64,000 nucleotides of DNA from positions 496,001 to 560,000 of the forward strand of contig NZ_REFR01000009.1 of NCBI RefSeq assembly GCF_003688555.1. The letters are read 5' to 3'. A program made the translations under genes and the position numbers. Shown in pieces: positions 1-9,148 of the stretch (position 1 is the first letter of the stretch; the number at the start of each line of letters is the position of its first letter). The notes beneath the pieces are model-generated. The model was given only the letters and a program-made list of their open reading frames with translations. It made no database searches and was not told the DNA's origin. The stretch is from Eilatimonas milleporae (GTDB taxonomy: Bacteria; Pseudomonadota; Alphaproteobacteria; Sphingomonadales; Kordiimonadaceae).

Positions 1-3000
1 GGAGCGCATCGTCGCCGATGTCAAAATCGGCCACCCGGTCATTGCCCGCCAAACGCCCGAAGGTGAAGGTGTCGCTGCCGGCGCCGCCGATCAGCAGGTC
101 ATCGCCGTCACTGCCCCACAGCGTGTCGTTGCCGAAGCCGCCATTCACCGTATCGTCACCGTCACCGGTGAAGATGATGTCGTTGCCGTCGCCGCCCAAA
201 AGCATGTCGCTGCCCTCGCGGCCGAACAGGATGTCATCGTCGTCGCCGCCGTCGATATTGTCGTCACCGACACCGCCGCCCAGCGTATCGTTGCCGGTGC
301 CGCCCGACAGGGTGTCGTTGCCATTGTCGCGCCGCCCGGCGAGGATTTCATCATCGCCGCCGGCGCCGCGAATGTTGTCGTCGCCTTCCTGACCGCGCAC
401 AACGTCATCCGCGTCACCGCCGATCAGGGTGTCGGCAGCCGGCGTGCCTTCCAGATCATCGCTGGGCTCACCGCCGCCATTGCCCGGATCGCCGGGATCG
501 CCAGGATCGACCGGCTCGGGGTCGGCGACCAGCAGGTCGAAGCGGGCGGCGCCGGACGTGTCCTCGCCGTCGCTGACCCGGAAGGTGAAGCGCGCATCGG
601 CCCCGCGCACGTCCGAGGTATAGACCAGCCGCCCGGCGGAAATCTCCGACGCCCGGATCGACTGGCCGACGCTGACGGCCACGCCGTTCAGGGTCAGGGT
701 GCCAATCTCCGGCAGGCTGTCGATGAGGACCGTCCGTATGGCATCGCCGTCGGCGTCACTGAAGCCGAAATCTCCGATCCGCAGGGTATAGGCCGCGCCC
801 GCGTCCAGGCCGGCAGACCCGCCCCCCGTCACCGGCGGCGTGTTCGGCGGCGGCGGGCCGGCGCTGGCCACCGTGATCGTGGCATTGGCCGGACTGCTTG
901 CAAAGGCGGTGCCGTCATTCACCGAATAGGTGAAGCCGGCGTTGCCCACACTGCCGCCGGTAAAGACCAGATTGCCGCCCGTGATGTCGGCTACGGCAAT
1001 CACCTGCCCGTCCGTGACCGCCGTGCCGTTCAGGGTCAGGCCCGACACGCTGGTGTCGATGCGCACGCTGGCCAGGCTGTCCCCGTCCACGTCCGAAAAG
1101 GCAAAGTCAGAGACCTGAAGTGTCCGCCCTTGACCCACTGTCGCCGACAGGCTCGCCCCTGTGGACGTCGGCACGTCATTGACGCCTGTGATGGATGTCG
1201 CGATGGTCTCCGTATTGGCTGAAATGGCGGTAGTGGTGCCGTTGGTGCTTGTGTCCACCGTGGTGCTCAACGCGCCCGAGGCGAAACCGCCGCTATAGCT
1301 GTCATCCAGCGCGCGGACGGTTAGGCCCGGCGGGGTGCCGGCGAAATCCGCTGCCGGTACGAAGCGCACCAGCGTCGTCGCCGCCAGGGGCAGTGCCGTG
1401 GCGCCGTCAGTGACGGCGCCGATATTGAACCAGCTGGTGCCGCTGTCGGCGGAATACTGCCATGTTCCTTGCGTGACCGCGTTGGCGGTGTTGCCGACAA
1501 TGGCATAGCCGGATACGGACGCCCCGCTGTCCGGGTCGGTCACGGTGATGCCCAGACTGTTCAACGCCGCGCCCGTAGGGGCGGTCGTGTCCTCGGCCAC
1601 GGCGCTGAGTGTACCGCCGGCGGTTAGGCTCGGCGCGTCATTGACCGCGCTGATGGAAATCGTCCGCGTGTCGCTGCTGCTGCCACTGTTTGTGTCCGTG
1701 GCGGTGACCGTGACGGTCCGGTCCGATGTGCCGGGGGCATCGGAGGTATTGTCGTAGCGCAGCGACTGCAACACCTCCTGGACAATGCCGTTGGTGGCAT
1801 CCGTATCAAAGGTGATGGTCAGTGCCGTGCCGCCGGTGACCGTGCCGCCGGTGGCCGACAGATCCCCCACATCGGTGCCGTTGGCCAGAATGTCGGTGCC
1901 CGAAATGGTGATGGCCGTGCCGTCGCCGTCGGTGTCACTGATGCTGATCCGGTCGGCGCTTTCCATGTTGCCGGTGACCTGGATGGCCAGCGTGCCACCG
2001 TTCCAGTCCGCGTCGCCGTCGCTATCGGACACCGTGGCGCTGCCGTCGATCTGCGTCGCCGCATCCCCTTCGCTGTAGCTTAGGGTCCCGTCCGCGATGA
2101 CCAGGCGCGGCGCGGCGTTCAGCACGGTCTGCAGTTCAACCGCGCCCGCATCGATGGGCCCACCATTGTCCAGCGACGTCTGATCCACACTGCGGGCATT
2201 GCCGGCGGCATCGACCGTCACATCGACCGGCCCGGCCCCGAAATCCACGCTCAGCGGCCCGGTGCCCACATCCAGCGCCGGGTTGGACGGGGCGGCGTTC
2301 AGCGCGATGGTCTGCACCGGCCCGCCATTGTCGGCCAGCACCCCGGCGGTGATGGTCGTGTCAGCGCCGTTGGCGACGGTCGATGCGAACACGGTTGTCG
2401 GGTCGGCATTGATGACGGCGGCATCGACACTGGCGTCAAACGCGCTGGCATCAGCGCCGATAAGATTGGTGCCCGTGAATGTCGTGTTCGGGGTCGGGTC
2501 CCTGAATTCATCATCGGCGTTCGTCGATGCATTGCCCAGCACGATGGAGTTCTGAATGGCAAAGGCACCCGATCCGCCCAGATTGACGCCGCCGCCGCCA
2601 TTGACGGCGGAATTGCCGCTGATGGTTACATTATACAGCGAGGCCCTGCCGCCGCTGCCGGCCAGGGAAAGACCGCCGCCCACATTGGCCGAGGAGTTTC
2701 CACTGATGGTCACATTGACCAGGGTGGCGGGCGCAAACAGCAAAATGGCGCCGCCGCCATGATTTGCCGAGACGACACTGGAGGTGCTGTTGCCCGTGAA
2801 GGTACTGTCTGTGATGATCGCCGTTGTACCATGGGTCACCGTCAGTCCGCCGCCATAGGTAGTGCCGGAATTACTGCTTATGGTTGAATCGTCGATCGTT
2901 ATGCTTCCATTCGTTCTGACGCGGATACCCCCGCCCAGAGCGGCCGAATTGCCGGAAATGGTCGTGTTGGACACGGTGATATTGGCAACGCCGCCGCCGT

Positions 3001-3406
3001 ACAGGCCGCCGCCCGAGAAGGATCCGGTGGACGTGTTGTTTTGGATGGTCGAGTCCGTGATCGTGACGGTTGCCGCACTGACGCTGACACCGGCGCCATT
3101 GCCCGCGACGTTTCCGCCCGTGATGGTCAGACCGTCAAGCGTGACATCGCTACCGCCGCCTGTAATGTTGAAAACACGGTCTGTACCGCCGCCGCTGATG
3201 GTGATATCCGGCACATCGTCGTCATTCAGATCGCCGTCGATGATCAGATCCTTGGCAATGGCAAGCTCACCGCCCGTGAGCGTGATGGTGCCGCCGGAAA
3301 TAGCGCCGGAAAAGGTGACCGTATCGCCGGGCGCTGCATCTAGAATGGCCTGTCTGAGCGACCCGGCGCCGCTGTCATTGGTGTTGGTTACAGTCAATGT
3401 CGCCAT
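1..3406 (-). CDS. Large RTX / beta-helix / cadherin-like secreted surface protein, C-terminus cut by window start
   Basis: The leftward frame is open from an ATG at 3406 to the window edge (at least 1135 residues, no stop), so the C-terminus is missing. A GGGAG ribosome site lies just upstream. The N-terminus carries the NDSGAGSLRQAI motif typical of right-handed beta-helix (polymorphic outer-membrane/adhesin type) proteins, followed by repeating ISGNSA/GGG turns to about residue 375. Cadherin/VCBS-like modules with VNDAPS and VNDVPT linkers fill about 380-950. A Pro/Gly/Asp linker follows near 960-980, and from about 985 come calcium-binding RTX nonapeptides (GGxGNDTLxGG type). RTX proteins are normally exported by type I secretion through a C-terminal signal that would lie outside the window; no T1SS genes are visible here. 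A role as adhesin or cell-surface protein is inferred. The gene follows a sulfotransferase gene by 43 nt on the same strand. Confidence 0.85.
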   Translation of the reverse strand, partial: MATLTVTNTNDSGAGSLRQAILDAAPGDTVTFSGAISGGTITLTGGELAIAKDLIIDGDLNDDDVPDITISGGGTDRVFNITGGGSDVTLDGLTITGGNVAGNGAGVSVSAATVTITDSTIQNNTSTGSFSGGGLYGGGVANITVSNTTISGNSAALGGGIRVRTNGSITIDDSTISSNSGTTYGGGLTVTHGTTAIITDSTFTGNSTSSVVSANHGGGAILLFAPATLVNVTISGNSSANVGGGLSLAGSGGRASLYNVTISGNSAVNGGGGVNLGGSGAFAIQNSIVLGNASTNADDEFRDPTPNTTFTGTNLIGADASAFDASVDAAVINADPTTVFASTVANGADTTITAGVLADNGGPVQTIALNAAPSNPALDVGTGPLSVDFGAGPVDVTVDAAGNARSVDQTSLDNGGPIDAGAVELQTVLNAAPRLVIADGTLSYSEGDAATQIDGSATVSDSDGDADWNGGTLAIQVTGNMESADRISISDTDGDGTAITISGTDILANGTDVGDLSATGGTVTGGTALTITFDTDATNGIVQEVLQSLRYDNTSDAPGTSDRTVTVTATDTNSGSSSDTRTISISAVNDAPSLTAGGTLSAVAEDTTAPTGAALNSLGITVTDPDSGASVSGYAIVGNTANAVTQGTWQYSADSGTSWFNIGAVTDGATALPLAATTLVRFVPAADFAGTPPGLTVRALDDSYSGGFASGALSTTVDTSTNGTTTAISANTETIATSITGVNDVPTSTGASLSATVGQGRTLQVSDFAFSDVDGDSLASVRIDTSVSGLTLNGTAVTDGQVIAVADITGGNLVFTGGSVGNAGFTYSVNDGTAFASSPANATITVASAGPPPPNTPPVTGGGSAGLDAGAAYTLRIGDFGFSDADGDAIRTVLIDSLPEIGTLTLNGVAVSVGQSIRASEISAGRLVYTSDVRGADARFTFRVSDGEDTSGAARFDLLVADPEPVDPGDPGDPGNGGGEPSDDLEGTPAADTLIGGDADDVVRGQEGDDNIRGAGGDDEILAGRRDNGNDTLSGGTGNDTLGGGVGDDNIDGGDDDDILFGREGSDMLLGGDGNDIIFTGDGDDTVNGGFGNDTLWGSDGDDLLIGGAGSDTFTFGRLAGNDRVADFDIGDDAL

Positions 3407-3449
3407 GATACGCGCTCCCGTTGGCCCTGGAAGTGTATGTGTCTAAAGT

Positions 3450-4307
3450 TCAGTCCTGCGCCGGCTCAGCCTGCCGGGTGATCATTTTCGCCGCGCTGCC
3501 CTTTAGCTCGCGCCAGAAATTCAGTTGGGCGTACTGCTCGAAAAGCTCCGGCGGCAGGATGGTACGGCGCGGTTTCGGCTCGACCTTCCTGTGCACCCGG
3601 TGCAGGCCGGACACGCCCAGATTTTCATCGAACGCAGGGGCGTCATATTCGACAGTGTCGAAATCATGCTCGAACGGCTCTTCGCCCAGAAATTCGTAAA
3701 CCAGGCCGATCACCTCGACAGGGCGCGCCACCAGAAGGTCATAGTCGATGATCAGCAGCCGGTCGGCATGGGGGCCGTACAGGGCCCCGTTCAGGGCGGA
3801 CCAAGCATAGCCCACCAGCCCGTTGCGGTTGGCCAGCGCCTCGCACCGGGTGAACACCGTGCTGCGCTCCTGCGGGGTGGCGAACAGGCGCGTATTCTCA
3901 AAGGCGTTGGTCTGGAACTGGTGCTCCATACTGTCCATGATCCAGGCCACATCGCGCACACAGGCCAGAACCTTGGCATCCGGGAACAGGTCGGTCAGCG
4001 CGGCCAGCGTGGCCGTCCACGCCCGATTGGTGTCGAAGACCACCTGACGGTCAGGCGGCAGGTCGGCGTAATAACTATCGAACAGACCGCGCGCCAGCCG
4101 CTTGCGCTGATCCACCGACACCATGGGCGCCAGTTCCGAGCCCGCGCTGACACTGGCGATCAGATTGGTGAAAAGACTGCCCACCGGACTGGTCATACCG
4201 GCGTGAAAGGCCGGGTTCTGCCGCAGGATCGCCGCCAGCAAGGTCGAGCCGGAACGCGGCAGGCCCGAAATAAAGTGAAAGCGCCTCTGTGTTTTCCGAT
4301 CAGTCAT
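3450..4307 (-). CDS. Sulfotransferase family protein (PAPS-dependent)
   Basis: A 285-residue protein starting with a PAPS-binding 5'-phosphosulfate loop, FISGLPRSGSTLLAAIL, at about residues 12-28, which identifies the sulfotransferase superfamily. Such enzymes move a sulfuryl group from PAPS to a hydroxyl or amine acceptor. The central part (DTNRAW, VRDVAWIMDS) fits the 3'-phosphate-binding region, and the length suits a stand-alone single-domain bacterial enzyme. No signal peptide or membrane segment is seen, so a cytoplasmic location is likely. It lies 43 nt upstream of the RTX surface protein on the same strand, which suggests one transcript. The acceptor is unknown and could be a polysaccharide, a lipid or a protein tyrosine. 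The family call is firm; the substrate cannot be read from the sequence. Confidence 0.85.
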   Translation of the reverse strand: MTDRKTQRRFHFISGLPRSGSTLLAAILRQNPAFHAGMTSPVGSLFTNLIASVSAGSELAPMVSVDQRKRLARGLFDSYYADLPPDRQVVFDTNRAWTATLAALTDLFPDAKVLACVRDVAWIMDSMEHQFQTNAFENTRLFATPQERSTVFTRCEALANRNGLVGYAWSALNGALYGPHADRLLIIDYDLLVARPVEVIGLVYEFLGEEPFEHDFDTVEYDAPAFDENLGVSGLHRVHRKVEPKPRRTILPPELFEQYAQLNFWRELKGSAAKMITRQAEPAQD

Positions 4308-5166
4308 GGCAGCGTCCCGACAACACAGTGCGTCACACCGGAAGAAAACAGGAAATAGCGCCGCGAACGGATACAGGCGTTACCTTGTTTCTCTTTCCGG
4401 GATATATTTTCCCGCACGTTACAACTTTTTGTCAGTATACCATATGACCTGTGAAGCGTTACATCAATGCCATTAAAGATAAATTTTAGAGAATAAATCC
4501 CTATCCCTCTGTGAGGAACCATCTCAATTATCAATAGTTTCGCCTTTAAATTGAACAATCCAAAGGAAGGTAAATCAATCCGGGATAGTCTGCCGCGTAT
4601 ATGCAACAGGCCAAAACATACTAAGGCGAACACAACCGGCCGCACGGGCTCTCATGCGTCATGCCGGCACCCTGCAAACAGCACCGTTCCGTATGTGGCA
4701 AGACACCATCGCCCACCAGATCCGCCATGCACGCCGACACGGTCCAGGCGACCGTCATCCCGGCTGGATGGACAGACCCGGCCTGCATGCGGATGGAGGG
4801 GGGCAAGGTTTCGCAAACCTTCGATCAACGCCCAATCCTGCAAGATCGCTCCAAAAAACCGGCGCAAAAGACAGGCTTAAAACCCGTCTGACTGACTGGT
4901 CAGTCAGACGGGGTCTTTTGGCGGCCTTATTCGGGAACGCCGTAAATGCCCACACGCCATGCCCCGACGCGCGATCCTTACAATGGGTAACAAACGCTCT
5001 GTTCCGCCGATGCGGGATAAACCGCATACGGTATCGATGGCTTTTCGCGGTGTGCGCGGTAAACCAAAAGATGTATGTCATGGGTGTTGAGAAACACTTT
5101 GATCATGGCCGGCGGCATGCTGATGTCTCGCACAGACGCCGGATAATCGGGACCCGCACACAATCC
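4308..5166. other. Intergenic region upstream of sulfotransferase and lodB-like genes
   Basis: This 859-bp gap separates two divergent genes. The part next to the sulfotransferase (about 4390-4560) is AT-rich and probably holds its promoter. The remainder has several overlapping short open frames on both strands with no ribosome site and no recognisable motif, and I do not call them genes. A strong hairpin flanked by A and T runs sits at 4879-4919 and is listed separately. Confidence 0.5.
4879..4919. terminator. Strong symmetrical hairpin, bidirectional terminator-like (or operator)
   Basis: Perfect 14-bp arms CCCGTCTGACTGAC (4883-4896) and GTCAGTCAGACGGG (4899-4912) surround a TG centre, with AAAA before and GTCTTTT after. 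This is the usual layout of a bidirectional rho-independent terminator. The core TGACTGAC...GTCAGTCA also resembles operators of some TetR-family repressors, but no such regulator is encoded nearby. No confident gene ends here, so either a small RNA or unrecognised gene terminates at it or it is a protein-binding site. Confidence 0.6.
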
Positions 5167-6306
5167 ATGCCCTGCAATGACGACCCATATGACATGGCGA
5201 TCCTTGGCAACGGCGTTTCCGCCTGGGCCTGTGCCCATGCCGCCCGGCGGGCCGGGCTGTCTGTCGCCGTGCTTGAACGCCGCCCGGACCCGGGCCCGCC
5301 CGTGGGCGAACATCTGCCGCCGGAAGGGATATCGGCGCTGTCGGCGCTCGGCCTCGCCGGTCTGCTCGACACCCCCGCCCACCGCCCAAGTCCGGCGGTC
5401 CTGTCGCTTTGGGGCGGGCCGGTACCGGTGCGGCTGGATCTTTTGATGCGGCCGGGCGGCCGGGCGCTGCATGTTGACAGGGCGGTCCTCGGCACCGATC
5501 TGAAGGCCCGCGCCATCGCTGCGGGCGCTGAGGCTATCGCGCTCAGGGGCCGGCCGCGTCATGGCGGCAGTCCGGGGCGCTGGACGCTTCAGGTGAAAAC
5601 GCCCGGCGGCGGCCGGTATATTGCCGCAGGGCTGCTGGTCGACGCAACCGGCCGCGCCGCCGCCCTGGCGCAAGCCATGGGGGCCGGGGTTGAGCGGCAC
5701 GACACCCTGACAGGCATTGCCGCCTTTCTGGAGGATACGCCCTGTACCGACGGCGCCCTGTTGATGGAAAGCCTGGCGGACGGCTGGTGCTATGCCGCGC
5801 CGCTGGCGCGCGACCGTCTGGTGGCTGTTTTCCTGACCGATGCCGCCAACCTGCCACGGGGCCAGGCCGCGCGGCAGGCATTCGCCGCCGACCGTCTGCG
5901 GCAGTCCCGCCTGATCGCCCCCCGGATGGCCGGGGGACCGGCACCGGACAGCCGCCTGCGCACCGTCCCCGCCTGGAGCCAGATCACCGGCCCCAGTCTC
6001 GGCCCCGGCTGGATCGCCATCGGCGATGCCGCGATGGCGTTCGACCCGCTGGCATCGGCCGGACTGACCAAAGCGCTGTTGGATGTGCGCGAAACCGTGG
6101 ACGCCATCACCGACGGCAGGGCGGAGGCCTTTCATACCCTGGCGCGCCGGCGCGCAGCCCGCTACGCGGCCTATCGCCGGGAGCTTGCCGAAACATATGG
6201 CCGGGAAAGGCGCTATCACCCCGCACGCTTCTGGCAGGCGCGCCGCGCCGCCCGCGCCGGACAGGGCGGCCGGGCCGGGACAGCCCGGCAACCCGTTTGG
6301 GGTTAA
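5167..6306 (+). CDS. LodB-like FAD-dependent oxidoreductase (maturation partner of a CTQ oxidase)
   Basis: The frame is open further upstream, but family similarity begins at ATG 5167 (379 residues). An N-terminal dinucleotide-binding fold (MAILGNGVSAWACAHAA, Ala at a usual Gly) is followed by VGEHLPPEG, and by GPGWIAIGDAAMAFDPLAS near the C-terminus, the FAD-binding GD motif. This layout is that of flavin monooxygenases of the tryptophan-halogenase/geranylgeranyl-reductase type that includes LodB. LodB proteins are needed to form the cysteine-tryptophylquinone cofactor in LodA-type oxidases. The neighbouring gene encodes exactly such an oxidase, which supports the assignment. Unusually, the two genes are convergent and overlap by 4 nt rather than forming a lodA-lodB operon, so they need separate promoters. 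The start is uncertain. Confidence 0.8.
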   Translation: MPCNDDPYDMAILGNGVSAWACAHAARRAGLSVAVLERRPDPGPPVGEHLPPEGISALSALGLAGLLDTPAHRPSPAVLSLWGGPVPVRLDLLMRPGGRALHVDRAVLGTDLKARAIAAGAEAIALRGRPRHGGSPGRWTLQVKTPGGGRYIAAGLLVDATGRAAALAQAMGAGVERHDTLTGIAAFLEDTPCTDGALLMESLADGWCYAAPLARDRLVAVFLTDAANLPRGQAARQAFAADRLRQSRLIAPRMAGGPAPDSRLRTVPAWSQITGPSLGPGWIAIGDAAMAFDPLASAGLTKALLDVRETVDAITDGRAEAFHTLARRRAARYAAYRRELAETYGRERRYHPARFWQARRAARAGQGGRAGTARQPVWG

Positions 6307-8294
6307 TAGGTGCCGTTGCCATTCCTGGTGGCAAGCGTGCGGGCCATGCGGGCGGACCGGAAAAACTGGCGCTCTTCCTCGCTCTGCCAGCCGGCGCGGC
6401 GGGCGGCTTCATCCTCGGGCGTCGGGGCGGCGTCCGGCTCGGCGCCCAACAGGGCCGCGCCCTCGACCGCCTTCATTCCCGGCAGGTGCGGCAATGTCTC
6501 AACGAACAGCACCGGGGGAATGCCCGGCAGGTCGCCTGGTCCCTCACGGCGTTCCACCACCCCCATCTCGGCGAAATGCTCCACCATGTTTTCCATAAGC
6601 TTGATACCGCCGGTCCCGTATTTTGCCAGCGGGTAATACCAGCTGCGCCGTCCGTAAAAGGCCTCGATCCGCTCCTCATCGGGCAGCTTTGTGTCCATGA
6701 CCCTGTCATAATTCTCCACCGGCAGCACATGGTTCGGCACGCGGGCGGGCCAGAATGTGGGCAGATTGGGATCGAACGACAGGTCATATCCCGACCGGCA
6801 CCCGGCGGTGTCGGCCTGCCAGGGCAAAGCCATCCAGCGCGTCAGCCCGCCGGGCGCCTGGGCGTGCAGCGGACCGTCGGGGCCCAGCGCCCGCGCCGTT
6901 GTCAGCCGGTCGCCATAATCCGGCTCGGGGTTGTCGGGCCGGCGCACGCGGATACGAAACGGCCTTTTCCAGATCGAGGCATGGCGCATGGGCCATGTCA
7001 GCTCGCACCCCGGATGGAACGCGTCCGCAAGACAGTAATGCAGCGGCGCCCGGTCCAGCATCGCCGGCTGGTCCGCCACGGCCACCTGCGCGATGTCGGT
7101 GGGCTCCGACGGGACCTTGCCCCAGTCGGCGACGAAATCGCCGTTCACCCAGCGCCGCATCTTCCGCGCCGCCGCCGGCCACAGCGGCAAGCCGTTGTCC
7201 GGGTCGTCGTCGGGAAAGGTGCCGAAGGCATCGCCGTAAATCCACGGCTGGGTGCGCAGCGACACGCCGTCGCCCGTAACCGGGCGGAACGCGTTGAAAA
7301 TCTGTCGCCGCAATTCCTTGTGAATGTCGCTTTGCCCGTGAATGCACGAAATCTTGTCGATCAGCGCGGGGTCGGTGAAATCCAGCGGCCCGCCTGGCCC
7401 GAAAAAGGCCACGAAGCCCCGGTTGACCCATTGCAGCCCACTGAGCCGGCCAAGCAGCGGGTAGATATCACGGGTAAAGGACACCTGCTCGCTGGCGGGT
7501 GTCCATCCGGCATCCGCCCACACCTCTTCCAGCAGGTCCAGAAGGGTGCGCCAGCCGATAATCTCCGGGGCGAAATTGGGCGGCGCGACCGCCACCCACG
7601 CCCCCTCGCAGGGGATATCCCGGCCGCCGATACGGACGGTCGCCGTGACCGGCCCGTCACACCCCCCGTCATACCAGCCGGCCGCATTGCCGAAGGGGTC
7701 CTCGACCGTGCCGCTATCGTCAAAGACGGGCAGCCCGGCGGGCGAGCCGGACTCGCCGAACCCGCTCAACACGACAAGACGCCCGACCTCATCGGTGCGC
7801 AGCTCACCGATCGTGGTCTCGGCCGTGTCTTCCTTGTACCGGAAAACACCGGTGAGTTTTTCGGCCTCCGTACCGCCCGCATCCTTGCCGGAAATAGTGC
7901 GCATGCCGGGGTCGATGACCAGATCCTCGCGCCTGTCGGGCGCATAGTCCGGATTGCGCCGCTGCAGGGCGAAATCGGCGGCGGCGGGCAGGTCCATGGC
8001 CGCGCGAAATTTGTACCAGGCGGCCTTGCGCGCCACCATATGAACGCCCCATTCGATATCGATACCGGCCTGATCCGGCGTCAATTCCTCCACCACATCG
8101 CCGGCCGCGTTATAGCCGTAAATACGGAACTGCACCGCCTCGCGCTTCAGCGTGCCGTCGGATGCATGGAAGGACCCCGCCTCCATCGGCTCGGGGGTGA
8201 TGACCTGCGGGGCCAGAAAATACTCCGCACTGTTGCCGATACGGGCGATGCCGACGCCCGGATGGATGGCGGCGCGCACTATGTCCTGTGTCAT
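6303..8294 (-). CDS. LodA-like cysteine-tryptophylquinone amino acid oxidase
   Basis: 663 residues beginning IVRAAIHPGVGIARIGNS, the characteristic start of the LodA/GoxA family (L-lysine epsilon-oxidase, glycine oxidase). These enzymes oxidise amino groups with O2, giving an aldehyde or keto product, ammonia and H2O2, and can act as antimicrobial proteins. Candidate cofactor residues are Cys430 in HPGCELTWP and Trp492 in ALPWQAD. Their 62-residue spacing is close to the 65 of the Cys516/Trp581 pair I recall from Marinomonas LodA. Trp515 (TFWPARVPN) is a less likely alternative. The ATG at 8294 follows an AAGGAG ribosome site. No signal peptide is evident, as for LodA itself. The substrate cannot be predicted from sequence. 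The LodB-like partner is convergent on the other strand. Confidence 0.88.
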   Translation of the reverse strand: MTQDIVRAAIHPGVGIARIGNSAEYFLAPQVITPEPMEAGSFHASDGTLKREAVQFRIYGYNAAGDVVEELTPDQAGIDIEWGVHMVARKAAWYKFRAAMDLPAAADFALQRRNPDYAPDRREDLVIDPGMRTISGKDAGGTEAEKLTGVFRYKEDTAETTIGELRTDEVGRLVVLSGFGESGSPAGLPVFDDSGTVEDPFGNAAGWYDGGCDGPVTATVRIGGRDIPCEGAWVAVAPPNFAPEIIGWRTLLDLLEEVWADAGWTPASEQVSFTRDIYPLLGRLSGLQWVNRGFVAFFGPGGPLDFTDPALIDKISCIHGQSDIHKELRRQIFNAFRPVTGDGVSLRTQPWIYGDAFGTFPDDDPDNGLPLWPAAARKMRRWVNGDFVADWGKVPSEPTDIAQVAVADQPAMLDRAPLHYCLADAFHPGCELTWPMRHASIWKRPFRIRVRRPDNPEPDYGDRLTTARALGPDGPLHAQAPGGLTRWMALPWQADTAGCRSGYDLSFDPNLPTFWPARVPNHVLPVENYDRVMDTKLPDEERIEAFYGRRSWYYPLAKYGTGGIKLMENMVEHFAEMGVVERREGPGDLPGIPPVLFVETLPHLPGMKAVEGAALLGAEPDAAPTPEDEAARRAGWQSEEERQFFRSARMARTLATRNGNGTY

Positions 8295-9148
8295 CTGATG
8301 GCTCCTTAAGGGTCAGGGATTTGGGTTTTCAACATCGGATCGGCATACCCGGCACGCTCACGCGGAACACTCCGGACAGCCTCTACGTGGGAACAGGAAG
8401 ACGGGATGAAAGACCGGAAACCTGCCGGCGGATGGACACGCGCCAAGACCGTACCCCTCCCGCCTGTACCGCCGTAGTCCTGGGTAACCGCACTCTCACA
8501 GCATTCTTTCGCCGGCACCGCCCTACTCCCTTCCCATCCCGGATTTCAGCAACCGGTCCCGCAAAACATGCAAAAATTGAATAATATTTTTATATACAAC
8601 TTTAAAAATATATACCAGCGTCCGTCAATCTCTTGTTCCGGTTTAAAACGCTGAACGGCAAGGAATCCGTCCCGCCAAAGGGCACCCCCTCAGCCAACCT
8701 CCGTCCCGAAAGGTGCCCAAAATCAGACGCAACAGATGCGTGGTCGGCGCGTTTACCAACGGCAAGTCATGCGTGCACTTGGCGGCAGCGCGTCGGCGCC
8801 ATATTACCGGCACACAGTGGTAGACGTGCGGCCACATGAACATGACACCGCTTTACGCCGTGCAAACTCAAACGGAGGCCGTCATCGCGCAGTGGAAAGC
8901 GCGAAAGAATCTGGAAAATGCCCAAGGTTTGCCTGCCGCGCCCGCCCGGAAACCATTATCAGCGGCGTACCGAGGCCTTCGGCAAGTACGTTTTGGTTGC
9001 CGTCAATTTCATATTTCTCAACCAAAACGAATTTTATGCTCTATTCTTTACAACCATATTCGCCATGATGAGCGAGAAAGCATAAATCACATCAATGGTC
9101 AGATCTGTGATCTGAACGGAGATAATTCGATTATCGAGGAGGTTTGGC
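8295..9148. other. Gene-poor region upstream of lodA-like gene
   Basis: An 854-bp stretch with no gene I can support. An AT-rich block at about 8575-8625 is a plausible promoter area for the leftward lodA-like gene. A short inverted pair, GGGCACC near 8690 and GGTGCCC near 8715, could form a stem of unknown role. Small open frames at 8736-9068 and 8836-9159 have no family motifs. The second overlaps the start of the 9149 gene and was not accepted. Confidence 0.4.

Noticed and set aside
18-3446. Many rightward open frames and leftward frames (such as 2199-2555, 2862-3446) across the adhesin gene
   Set aside because: They are shadows of the leftward RTX gene, Pro/Ser-rich translations in other frames with no ribosome site or motif.
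3525-4358. 277-codon rightward frame over the sulfotransferase
   Set aside because: Antisense to a protein with a clear PAPS loop; no recognisable motif of its own.
4304-4645. 113-codon leftward frame just upstream of the sulfotransferase
   Set aside because: Low complexity, no ribosome site, and lies in the AT-rich promoter region.
4978-6291. 437-codon leftward frame opposite the LodB-like gene
   Set aside because: High-G+C antisense frame; Gln/Arg/Gly-rich, no motifs, and the sense strand has a full FAD-binding protein.
5787-8309. 840-codon rightward frame opposite the LodA-like gene
   Set aside because: Length is striking but the translation is Arg/Pro/Gly-rich with no domains, while the opposite strand encodes a full CTQ oxidase with conserved residues.
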